In this document: positions 21,847 to 34,719 of the stretch, one piece after another
Numbering within the stretch: position 1 is the stretch's first letter
Layout: each line of letters starts with the position of its first letter
NCBI GenBank assembly: GCA_015179025.1
Contig: WHUX01000024.1
Coordinates: 186,001-250,000, forward strand
Direction: 5' to 3'
Origin: Terfezia claveryi
Lineage: Eukaryota > Ascomycota > Pezizomycetes > Pezizales > Pezizaceae
DNA: 64,000 nucleotides
Position numbers and translations under genes: made by a program
The notes under the pieces: model-generated
The model's input: only the letters and a program-made list of their open reading frames with translations
Told to the model about the DNA's origin: nothing
The model's database searches: none

Positions 21847-23562
21847 ATGGCCCTAAGGGTATTAATTGAGGCGATTCGGGAGAGACATAAGACCTCGGCG
21901 GGGCAAGTGGTAGATCCGGTGTTTGTCGTGGGGAGGGTGACGTGCATTGAGGTAATGATTGAGAAAGATGAGGAGGAGGAGGAGGAGGAAGAGGAGGAGG
22001 AGGAGGAGGAGGGGGATGAGGAGGAGGAAGATGGGGTGAGGAAGAGGGGCAAATATATGTACTCCTACAGAATGGAGTTAATTGATAGTAGTGGGGAAAA
22101 GATCACGGGGGTGTTACGGCCTGGCCTACATGAGTCTGCCTCGGAGGAAGCTTTTTCACAGGGTGTGAGGGTTAAGTTGACAGGTTGGAGGGTTAGGGAG
22201 ACGGTGACGAGGGGAGGGACAGAGGTGATGTTGGTTTACCTTGCTTCAATATATTCAGTTACACACCGTTTCGGGCGGGGCTAATTTGTGGGATTTTATA
22301 GGTTCTTGGACCTGGAGGATTTTGAGGTCATGGGGCAGGAAGGAGGAGAAGAAGGGGATGATGAGGATGAAGCTGCCGTGGAGAATGCAGGATCGTCGGT
22401 TGGTATAAGTTCAAGTCTCTTGAGTTGTGCGTCCAAGAGAAGCGTTAATGCCAGTACGACAAGCACAGCTAGGGAGGTTGAGGAGCAGTTGAGGAATGAG
22501 GCTGGGTGGGGTCAGGAGACGCAGGGAGAGGTGGTCGAGAGGTCTTCACAAACGCCAGTTCATAAAGAGCAGAGAAATGACGAAGAGAGCTATGATGATG
22601 GGGTGGACTATCTCCTTTCAATAGGCAGCTTCAGTACTCCACCTCTGCCAGGTGCACAGGTACCATTGGCCTCAGAGACCTCATTACAGGCGGCGAAGCT
22701 CTCCGATGGGAAGCCCATTGCACTCTCCACACTGGGGAAGCGTTTCTTGGATCATCTAAACATGTCCCAGGAGCCTGTATCACCACTTTCTTCGTCATCA
22801 CCTCTTCCGCCTGCTGCAAAGAAGCCCCGATTAGCTGGTACTAATAACAGTGCATTCACAACTCCCACGGGGCCAACGGAGCAGGCTGGACCATCTAGCG
22901 CCCAGCACCCATCTCTAATCCATACGGAATTCAAATTCAATATCCCGCCCCACATCAGCCCCCACACGCCCGCATCCGCTTTTTCTAATGCAGCAGCGAT
23001 CCACGCCGCCAGGCTGGAAACCCCCACTAACATCTGGTCCCTCCTCCGCCCATGCCCCCTCGCCGACCTCCCCTCCCGTCCCCACGGCTCCAAAGTCGAC
23101 ATCCTCGCCATCATCTACTCCATCGACACGAACCTCATTACCCGGAACAAATCCGTCAAACGCGACTGCTGCCTCGTCGATCCCACCTCCCCTCCCCTCG
23201 TTCCCACCCCGACTCAACCCCACCTCAAACAACCCCACCATAACGAGCTCAAACCAACAATCCTCTCAGTCTGGGTGAAACCGCAGGTCTTCATCCCGCG
23301 GGTGGGGACCCTAGTGGCGTTTCGGGGGCTGACGGTGCACAGATATGCGGGGAGGAGTCTAAATGCATTTAGTGATGTGGCGGGCAGTGTGTGGTATTTG
23401 GTGAATCCGGGAAGTGAGATTGATGGCGCGGAGGACATGGGGGAGTGGTGGACAGATCGGTGTATGAGGGAGGCTGTGGAGGAGTTGGAGAGGAAGGAGG
23501 AGAGGGAGAAAAGGGAGAGGAAGGTCGATGGAGGGGGGAGGGAGAGGGAGGGATGGAAGTAA
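21847..23562 (+). CDS. OB-fold-like nucleic-acid-binding protein, family not identified
   Basis: About 545 residues. The N-terminal region has strand-rich segments typical of an OB fold: VDPVFVVGRVTCIEVMI, YMYSYRMELIDSSGEKITGV and VRVKLTGWRVRETV. They are interrupted by a poly-Glu loop encoded by GAG/GAA repeats (about 21970-22035). After an intron of about 72 nt (probably 22230-22301, with the unusual donor GTTGGT), a long polar linker leads to a second OB-like region near the C-terminus. That region includes HGSKVDILAIIYSIDTNLIT, PTILSVWVKPQVFIPRVGTL and VAFRGLTVHRYAGRSLNAF. The tail is E/K/R-rich. Two OB-like folds with a disordered linker suggest an RPA-, Pot1- or shelterin-like single-strand binder, but I cannot assign a family. 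The fold call is from strand pattern only. Confidence 0.6.
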
Positions 23563-24869
23563 GGTGGATTTCATCTAAGAATGGGATTTGATAGTTTTCT
23601 TTTCTTTTTCTGTCAACGGGCTTGGGTCATGGCAATCCTTGATTTGATTTGATTTGCTTTGATTATAATTTTATTATTTCCGGAGTGGCGCATATTGTTA
23701 TCTTTACCTCTACTGGGTGTTTTTACGGGATTTTATACCTTTCTTGTTTCATACAGATTCCATATTTGGGGTGTTTGCTTAGCGATCCATGATTTGATGT
23801 AGCGAATGCAGCAATGGCGAAATGCTGGTTGGGAGGAGAGAGGGGTGATCAAAATTTTTCATCATTATTTTCGTTTTTCATTGTTTTATCTCCTACAGCA
23901 GGGGGAAAAAAAAAAGATAAAATAAACTTGGTTTCCTCTAACTACGGGGTCATTGTGTATAGTGGGCGCAGTAATTAAAGCTTAGTTAGATGGTTTGTAG
24001 AAATTTGTGGGGGGTTGTTCAAGGGGTTGTTCAGGGTAATTCGAGGAATGTTCTGGGCCGGCTGCGCTGCAGGCGCCATACTCAATATGCCCCTCACTAG
24101 GCGCGACATAAGATATTGATCTGGGGTGGGGGCAGTTTAACGATGCTGAGCACTGTATTATAGATCGAAAAGCCTAGCTGAGATCAGGTATTGTGAGATT
24201 TTAATTCACTTTTCAATATTAATAAATTATAACACTGCCCTTGGGTTTTCAATCGGTTATTTTAAGACAAGACTATACCAAAAAACCGATAATAAAAAAT
24301 TTATATGCAAAAAAGTTATTTGCAAAACCCACAGCCTGAACGCTATCAATTGTTTAAAACCAAGTATGGTGTAACATTTTCTAAAGATCCATCGAACCAA
24401 ATACCTTCAGCCAGCAACTAAACTTATAGAGCTATTCTACAAAAGGCATCTTTCAACATCTCGAGTTTCAGTCTCATATAGTACTTGCAAAAAAAGTCCT
24501 GTGCCAATTGTTCGCTGCCGGTTACTACAGAAATATTCTATTTATTATCATACCAAAGTACTAGCAGATCATGACTATGGCAGCCTCTCAGCTCTCGGTA
24601 TCTAGCTGAACCGCATACAACAAATGGGGCTATTAGATAAGAAACCCAATTGAAGCTTGAGGTTGTCAACACTCGGAGGATGAACCGGAGGAGAACTCAG
24701 AACTAGATGCAGGTATGCCGCACTCACTATTGATTCTGTGGCGCTAAGCCCCGCGGGTTGTGTGGGGGGGCGGGTGGGAGGGGAAAATTCATGTTCCCAA
24801 CTTGCAGAACCTGAACAGGGTAACCTCATCACTGGCAACCCCTATGCCCAAGTAAGCTACTTATCATTT
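23563..24869. other. Left edge of the transposon-rich island
   Basis: 3' region of the OB-fold-like gene, then AT-rich sequence without genes. TTCAGGGTAA lies at 24030-24039 and a shorter CAGGGTAA at 24816-24823. The segment 24230-24560 looks like decayed repeat DNA, but no ends could be paired. Confidence 0.45.
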
Positions 24870-25491
24870 TATACTCAAACCTTGCTATACCGGACTGCAT
24901 AAATATGCTGCAATCTGTCCGGTTTAGCTAATATCCGGTATAGCAAATAGCACGGCCGGGGGCCGTTCTAGGCACTTACGTACATGGTCATACGGGGTGC
25001 ACATGTGCATAAGTCAGTCAGTATCATCATACCCTATCAGTATACATATCAATCCTGCCCCTCTGTTTCTCAATCCAAGTCCCCGTTCCCCCGCCTTACG
25101 GGTAGTTAGGTTTGGCTAATAGTGAGCAATATTTTCCCTCAGTACTTTTGCTAAACGTTGGAATGGCCCTTCAGATCACTCTGAAGTCGAACCTGTGCCA
25201 TTTCGATGGTCGGTGTATTAGCTAGTTTGTTGGAAATTTTTTCTGGGCCTGGAATCTTACTTTTTATTGTTATTTCTTGATAGTATTTTGTCTAGAGGGA
25301 GTCTCAAATAGTTCCAGAGGTGTTTGACCCATGAACTGTGTAGGTTGTACATATGACCCTCAACATCTGAAAATATATAAGTTGCCTGAAGCATCACCCT
25401 TCTAGTTATGTCCTCATCCTGCTCCCAGCCTCCTAAACACTACATCTATTGAAACTAGATCTACCACATGCACAACCGCAAGCACAAAACT

Positions 25492-25817
25492 ATGTCGTCC
25501 GTTAATAAGGATCCCGAGCTAGCCATTAAACCCCGTTTAGCTGCACTGCTGGACGCGCTAGAGGACGCAGCCTCCATTATCAAAGAACTTCAAACAGAAG
25601 TCTTCATTACCCCCAAAAAGACAAAGTTATGAAACTAATGAGGAAACTAACTGATGTTCAGAAATGGGCAGAGCAGGAGCTGAGAGCGCTCAAGAATCTT
25701 TCGAGACATGGTACACATAATGCAGATATAATTGAGGGTTTGCAGTCTGTTTTAGAAACTAGGGTTAAGATCATGAGCGTTTTTAAAGGAGAAATTGGGA
25801 AAAAGGTGGAAAAGTAG
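25492..25817 (+). pseudogene. Small helical ORF inside the TA element, one frame break
   Basis: Two overlapping frames (25492-25632 and 25629-25817, sharing ATGA) read as one protein of about 108 residues if one base is added in the C5-A5 run 25610-25619. The first part has RLAALLDALEDAASIIKELQ, the second DVQKWAEQELRALKNLSRHG and VLETRVKIMSVFKGEIGKK; both look helical or coiled-coil. I recognise no family, and no transposase DDE motif is present. It could be a cargo gene of the element, a captured fragment, or a remnant of a transposase accessory region. The frame break may be an undercall like the others in this window. Confidence 0.4.
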
Positions 25818-25856
25818 TTGGGATGTAGCGGGTTATTGTAGCTGGCTATGGAAATC

Positions 25857-25875
25857 GGGGGGGGGGGGGGGGGGG
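25857..25875 (+). repeat. G19 homopolymer
   Basis: Nineteen consecutive G, 40 bp after the small ORF in the TA element. The length is uncertain. Confidence 0.85.
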
Positions 25876-26855
25876 TTGTGAGTAGTCGGAAGAATATCTA
25901 AATTTATAGAAATGGGGAAATCATGAGTAGTCTTGAAGGATATTTGAATTTAAATGCTTGATGACTACTACTATAAGTTCTGCTATTTCAGGTTTGTTAT
26001 GGTGCTAATCATAGAGCTGAATCTCAGGCTTATGGACTAAACGGCAGTATCATGAGGGAGTGCTACCCAGCAATCTGTCGTCGACTCCATTGGATATATT
26101 TTACTGGATTTCAGGATAATTAAATTGTCAAACTTTTAGTTGTACTCCAGTTGTACCTGCCTGACTTTCATTCATATCTTTCTCAAACTGGTTGTCAGCT
26201 GGAGTATTATTGTAGGGAGACTGCTTTAACACTAGTCTGGTTGGGTAGTGGGTTAAATGGATAGAACTAGTCTCAATCAGACCCTCGAGACTAGATAGAA
26301 CTTGAGATGCTTTCAGAGATTGTTTACCTATACCTACTCAACCGTTGACTGCGTTATACGGAATTCTATCAATATATATTAAATTCCCAATGCTACCAAA
26401 CAAGAGGAAGGGGTTGAGGACCACCTCCTATGCCTCCAAATACAACTGCCCAAGCACAATCTCATCTTATTGAGCTTATTTAGCATTTGGAAGCTGTTAC
26501 GGTTTCAGAACTTTCTGGTGGATCTCAATTTCTTTCATGTTAGCTATTGACTATGCCATCTTGAGCAAGCTCTTACTCACAATATGCATGAATCTCGTAT
26601 TCAATGCTCTATTACGGATTGGTTTTCATCGGTTGTATCTTCATCTCAACTTCTATACGCGTGGATTATGTTCTAGGTACTTCTTTGTTGTTCCATGGCT
26701 GCGCTATTTTGTACTCTCTAATATGGCCTTACTACTGTTACCATTCCGTTATAGCAATTACATTTACCTGTGATAATCCCTGTAACCCCTTCCCAGCTCA
26801 GTACAGTATCCGGTATAGCAAGGTTTGAGTGTACAGTCAACTCATGCTATATATA

Positions 26856-27450
26856 CCGGGAAAACTGGTGAATAAGACACCTTGTCGGTTTTTGAGACAT
26901 TTCTAATTACAAAGCGCACTAATACTAATTCTACCTGAATCTGTTGCTTGGACAGGGGGCTCGGCATGAACACATTCTATGCCGTCTTCTGCCATGCCCT
27001 ACCGTAATATCTGGTAGGCCACGCACATAAAGCTTTGTATTTTCAGTCCCATTAGGAGATATAGAAATACCTGCCTGTTTAAAAGACTTAATAATACTCT
27101 CCTTTTTCTCTGTATGTAACCAAAGCCATGCTTGTCCAACTGCTTCAGTTATGAGAATACCTCCGGTTCAGAGAATTGACACTCCTGGGTTGTAGAGCAG
27201 TAGATTTGCCCTTAGGCCCTGGTCAGGTGGACTTAGTAGCTGAGCCTAGAATTGTTGACATTATTAGGTATTGGAATATTGAACTTTGATCCGATAATCT
27301 CGATAATCCATACCTACATTTTTCCTTTTCCTCCTACTACTGTATGTTGACCGTGTTGCCAACTTTTCATGTTGAGATCTTGCCCGGTTGCATGGTGGCT
27401 TGCAGATGTCTCAAAAACCGACAAGGTGTCTTATTCACCAGTTTTCCCGG
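26856..27450. mobile_element. 595-bp MITE with 45-bp perfect terminal inverted repeats
   Basis: The left end 26856-26900 (beginning CCGGGAAAACTGGTGAATAA) and right end 27406-27450 are exact reverse complements over 45 bp. Both are bordered by TA (26854-26855 and 27451-27452). The interior has no transposase. The perfect long repeats imply recent insertion or strong constraint, in contrast to the decayed surroundings. Size, TA duplication and lack of coding make it a mariner-type miniature element. It begins 24 bp after the larger TA element ends. Confidence 0.85.
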
Positions 27451-27836
27451 TACTGGACCTTGCTATAGCGGATCCCTTGTCATACCGGATGGACCAGAAG
27501 GAAATTTTGCCTCTTGCCATACCGAACGGCCATACAATACCGGACCGGACAGAGGAGTGCAGGGGTCTTCTGTCCCCATACATTTCTCCCTCGCTATACA
27601 TACAGGACGAGGCATGTCTGGTTGCTGAATAATCTATTCCGTTAGGCTTAATGTGACTCGAAATACCTTCTTGGAGGTGCCAACCAGACTACTTGGAGGG
27701 AGTTCTCAGAACCCACGTGACTAGTTAGCCCCCTGTCTGGGGTCTAGCGCCATTTTCTATAGCGGAACCCTTGCTTGTATATCAAAACTTAGTCTGGATC
27801 AGACCCTGCAGAGGGGTATCTTCTACTACATACAAG
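27451..27836. mobile_element. Subterminal repeat remnant related to the TA element
   Basis: Several variants of a short word recur here: CCTTGCTATAGCGGATCCCT, CATACCGGAT, CCATACCGAACGG and CTATAGCGGAACCCTTG near 27756. They resemble the terminal word CCTTGCTATACCGG of the 24872-26831 element. With the MITE removed, 26832-26855 joins this sequence to give ACAGTCAACTCATGCTATA followed by CTGGACCTTGCTATAGCGG, which looks like one end of another Fot1-type element. No matching second end was found. Confidence 0.45.
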
Positions 27837-28712
27837 TATATGTTCTGAGCTCGCGGGCAATTATATAATTACTACATTTAGTATATAACGTACTTGAATT
27901 AATACGAATATACCTAACTAGAGCTATATTAAATACATACAAGTAGGCTATTAGTTGTCCTCCGGGTCGATGGAGTTATCCTCCACATCAATTAGGCTAT
28001 TTATCCAGTAGTCCAATTTGTGTCCGTTCAGCTAGAGCTGAGAGGTTACTGCAGTCATAGTCTGCTAACACTTTAGAGTGAGCATTTCAACTCATTTATA
28101 AAGCATCGGCAGCGCGAACCTTTCGTACATACAAGAGACAGAAACCCGAGTTGCTGTAGATGCCTGCCGAGAAGCATTAGCTAAAGTGATTATGGATCGT
28201 CGAGTAACCTGTAGCTAGAAGTATCTATAATTTCATTGTCCAAGCGCCCATGAGATCTCGGAATCTTTGGTCGGATAAAAGTTGGTATTCGGGCTATTAT
28301 TTTACCTTTTGCATATTACATATGTACAGTACCTTTGATTGACGAGATTGTACAGCTGTTGGCTCGCTGAACGAGCCCTTGGACTTTGAGGTGTGCGAGG
28401 TTTTCCATATTGGATTTTTAATACTCCAAGCTCATAATAAATGCTCAACTTCTCCCTTGAATCTTCCACCATTACCACCATTATCTGTCAATTAATTTAA
28501 CTTACTTTATAGAGCGAGATAAACCACGTGCCATAATAGTCTTTGATATAACGATCCATTTATATTGTCCCTTAGGCTTATAGAGCATATCAATTAGATC
28601 AACTTGAACCCGTTGAATATGCCTATATTGTTATAAGTGCATTACATACCAAATGCAGTAATTAAATAAATTGCCCGCGGGAGGCATGTGCTACCTCCGA
28701 GCGGCCCAGAAC
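27837..28712. mobile_element. Decayed element with long imperfect inverted ends
   Basis: The left end TATATGTTCTGAGC...CGCGGGCAATT, followed by AATTACTACATTTAGTAT, is matched in reverse complement at 28640-28712. There TATATGTTCTGGGC is followed by a 26-bp extra block, then CGCGGGCAATT and AATTACTGCATTTGGTAT. A third related end occurs near 30365-30405. The interior has a minus-strand trace with stops (about 27955-28140) that resembles eroded transposase coding, but I cannot name the superfamily. Confidence 0.5.
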
Positions 28713-31700
28713 ATATATTTGTTCTTGATTATATTTTACATCAAACTTGCCCTATACTTACAAGTGACAAAGAAATAGCCAGATTGTAGCAACTGCTCTA
28801 CAACTTTACAGGTTTATATAGAAGCAACTCTATGAATTTCATCATATTTTTTTCTAGGAATAACTCAAATATAGCTTTATACTCTGAGGGCAGCATTGGC
28901 ACCAGTTAACAATTTATATTTCATTCTAGAGTGATAATATGGGCTAAAGCTGTGAACAAAAATTATACCTGGATGCAGAGATTCCTTCATTATCTACAGA
29001 TTGAACCGTTGCTGTTGTAATAGTTTTCTCCATCCATCTTTCCAGCGTGACTCTCTACATTAGTAATTGTTGAAACCTTTGACTCCCACTTCAACGAGTT
29101 TGCTCTCTACCCGCCCTCGCACCCTCATTGAACTCTGCATGGATTGGTCTCTTAAATCCAACTGGCTCATCGACCTTAGGTAGCCCTGCAACCTCACTTT
29201 TATCCTCAACAACGGTTGGTTGTTACGGGGGCTGCATCATGAGCCTTACCTCGTGGCTTCTCACTAGATGCCTTCTCAAGCTCAGGTTCAATGGCTCCGC
29301 CTCCGTCGTACCCATAAGTACCTCCTGGACAAAATTTTCTTTCCCTCGCTCTTTCAGGCTTCCTATCCTTACCCTACGGTTGGCACTCCACCTCTGCTGC
29401 GTTATTGGAGTACTATAATACTTCCTTCTCGGATTTTTCAACCGCCATAACTTCGGGCCCATGTATCCTCTAAATCTTCCTAAACCTGGTGGGCTAATCT
29501 CTCCTTCCACAACCATTTCCTCCCACTGACTCCATCCTCCCCATTTTTTCTGGCTCTTCCTCATAGGAATGGGAGTGTGCGTCTGTCGAGGAGAGAGTAG
29601 GATTGTTTGTAGAACATGGTGATAGAGGATGAGGATATGGCTTGCTGGATACGCAGATGTCATGGGGGCGAGATCAAGGGCTACAGCATGCGACGGGGTA
29701 GTGCAACAGGACCGGGAATGCAACAAAACAGCTGTAGGGGTAGAACTTAATGGGTTTTCGGTGGAATTGGACGGCAGGGAGCTCAAAAAGCTGCGTAAGA
29801 ATTCGGATAATTATTTTTGAAGTGCATAAAAGCCTTGGATCTTGGAGTCCACGGAGGTATCCTGTATTATGCTTAATACATGAATTGCGTGATGTGAATA
29901 TATGACCAGGTATTCAATTGGAATAATATGATTGAGGCAGAGTCTGGTACATTTCCTTGCCCCTCTCATATAGGGCAAAAACCATGAAGTCAAGTCTACA
30001 CCTCAGGGTATGATGGAATATACATGAGCATGTACCCAAAGTAGGAGGGAGCGGGCGTTGAGGATAGCCTAGTCTGGTTGGCACTTGTGATGCTTGAGTT
30101 GCGGACATAAACGAAAATGAATGGTGAGAGGGTAGTAAGGTAGAAAGGTCGGTAGAAAACCAAGGGCAGGTACTGTAGGTATTGTAATGTATTGATATTG
30201 AGGAAAAATGAATAAATCTCACAATACCGGGTATCTCAGCTAGGCTTTTTAAACTAATATGAATACGGTGAGTGCTCAGCATTCGTCAAACATTGCCTAC
30301 CCCTAATCATCCTATTTTATCTCACATCAGATTTTTTTATTTTTTTTTTTTATTTTAAACCGAATTCAGCAATTGAATTAATTGCCCGCCAGGTACATAG
30401 CTAGCTTAGCATGACCAGTCTAGCAACCTTGCACAAAGAAAAAGCCCCGTTTGCAAAGTGCAATAATATAAACAATGAATGCGGTTGGGTTTCGCCATTG
30501 TCACCGCCCAAACAATAAACAAAATACAACCAATAATAGGAACCCCCTCTAGGGTGATTACCAATGACGCTAGTGATTCAGACTTGCTTATGGAAATGAA
30601 CTTTTGATAGGGGTCATGATTCTGATCACCAAGTACGGATAGAGATCAAATCAATCAAGTGAAAACCACAGAGCTTCCACAAAGTTCATTCAAACTAATG
30701 CTTTTGCTTCACTTCAATTCTAACAATATCTGTCGGCTACAATCTTTTAACAATCACAACAGTTCTGTTCAAGGAAGTTTCCAAAACGGTTGCGATCTTG
30801 ATGGGTTTTTTTAAGTATAGAGTTGCGAGCAGCTAAAAGATTGGTTGGCTCAAAAAAAGCTGGAGAGGAGGTTGGCTTTTTTTTTTCCCCGACATTTCAT
30901 GCGTGGAACGTTTTTCATAACCTGACGAGGCGTTGCATTCCCCCCCCCCCCCCGCTACGACAACGGTATATGTACCAAAGGAAACGAAATGGATTTACTT
31001 CGTTAATTTCGCAGGTTGACCATTCCAAGGTTATTTCTACTCGATGAAGAAATCCAGGCCCGGTGGCTGTTAATAGGGTTTCTGCCAGATGAAGAGAAGA
31101 GAAGAGGTATAAGGCTACAAAGTGAGACGGTTTATGAACTGGCGATATCTCGCGAAATTGAAAAAGGATTTCCGACAGAAGCCAGTGCCAAAGGCCAAAA
31201 TTAGTTTGATTATTTCGTTTTACTACTGTACAGCGTCATCGGCCGCCCCAACACTTACAGATTTCTTAGGCGTAATTACGGGACCGGGGAGGGGGGGGGG
31301 GGGTTACGTTTAGAGAAGGAAGATGGAGGAATTTGTAGTGATGGGGTACCCGTATTTCGGTGACGGAGGAAAAGTTTGTGTTGATTATCGAAATGGAGAA
31401 GCGGTGAGGGAGTTGTTTGCTTGCGATGAAGGATGCAAGAAGACAAACAATGAAAGAGGTAAACGAACGTATACGGTTTTGTTACAGCGGAAGGGAATTG
31501 GCGAATGATCACATACGATGGGAACGAGTTTATGAAGACAGAAAAGTTTCACGGTTTTGTTTGATTCGATGGAAGTGGACTGTTCGGTTGTGGCGGATTG
31601 CGTGTATTTCGCATTGAGCAATGGTGAGGTTGGAAAATAATTTTTGCTTATATAGTTTTGTTTCAAAATATTTCTTTTGTATCGGTAGAACGGATGTAGT

Positions 31701-32127
31701 CAACGAATAGGAGAAAGGTTTCGGAGAATTAAATATTTATTTCTTTATCGAAGGAGGGCCCGGGGCCCCAGCGAAGCCCAAAGTATTGTATATTTGGGGG
31801 TCACGTCTACATGTGGTGCCGAAGGCACTTTATGAATCCCCCTTTGCAACCAAAGAAAAGACCAAACCAAACCAAATCAAACCAATAGTGAGATAAGTTA
31901 AATAACGAGCCGCTCAGCGCAACTATAGGCGACAACAATGGTGGTAGTCAATGATGTACAGTACAAAAAAAGAAAAAAGAAATGCAAACCCATACTCCCA
32001 AGTGATATGCCCGAATTGAGTCCGCCCGCCCAGATGACAAGCAACTTGACGTGTTTTCACTTCACTCCACTTCTTATGTGTCAAACCAAATCATCAAACA
32101 CACGAATGAAAGTTAAGATTAAGAGTT
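28713..32127. other. AT-rich repeat island, no intact gene
   Basis: Stop-rich DNA in all frames. It holds a solo copy of the GCGGGCAATTAATT terminus (30365-30405, minus sense), an AACCAGACTA copy (30070-30079, minus), a C13-type run near 30941 and a G-run near 31291. A GC-rich inverted block (GGGCCCGGGGCCC, about 31756-31768) sits in AT-rich flanks. A 187-residue minus-strand frame at 29223-29786 has no recognisable domain and I do not call it a gene. Confidence 0.5.

Positions 32128-34719
<2,592 letters not shown>

Larger units (their letters stand above)
24872..26831. mobile_element. TA-flanked DNA transposon, Tc1/mariner (Fot1/pogo-like) type
   Basis: The termini are inverted repeats: CTCAAACCTTGCTATACCGG starts at 24874, and its complement ends at 26829. 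One more base matches on the inner side. Both ends are bordered by TA (24870-24871 and 26832-26833), the expected Tc1/mariner target duplication. Length is about 1.96 kb, usual for fungal Fot1-type elements. Subterminal CCGGTATAGC words repeat inside the left end (about 24930-24945). No transposase frame survives. Instead there is a small coiled-coil-like ORF (25492-25817) and a G19 tract. It is either a non-autonomous derivative or a badly decayed copy. Confidence 0.75.

Noticed and set aside
29223..29786. 187-residue minus-strand open frame in the repeat island
   Set aside because: No recognisable domain, odd composition, surrounded by decayed repeats. It could be a remnant, but nothing supports a gene call.
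31323..31508. Small plus-strand frame starting MEEFVVMG
   Set aside because: 61 residues, isolated, no promoter or splice support, adjacent to homopolymer runs and possible organelle-like sequence.
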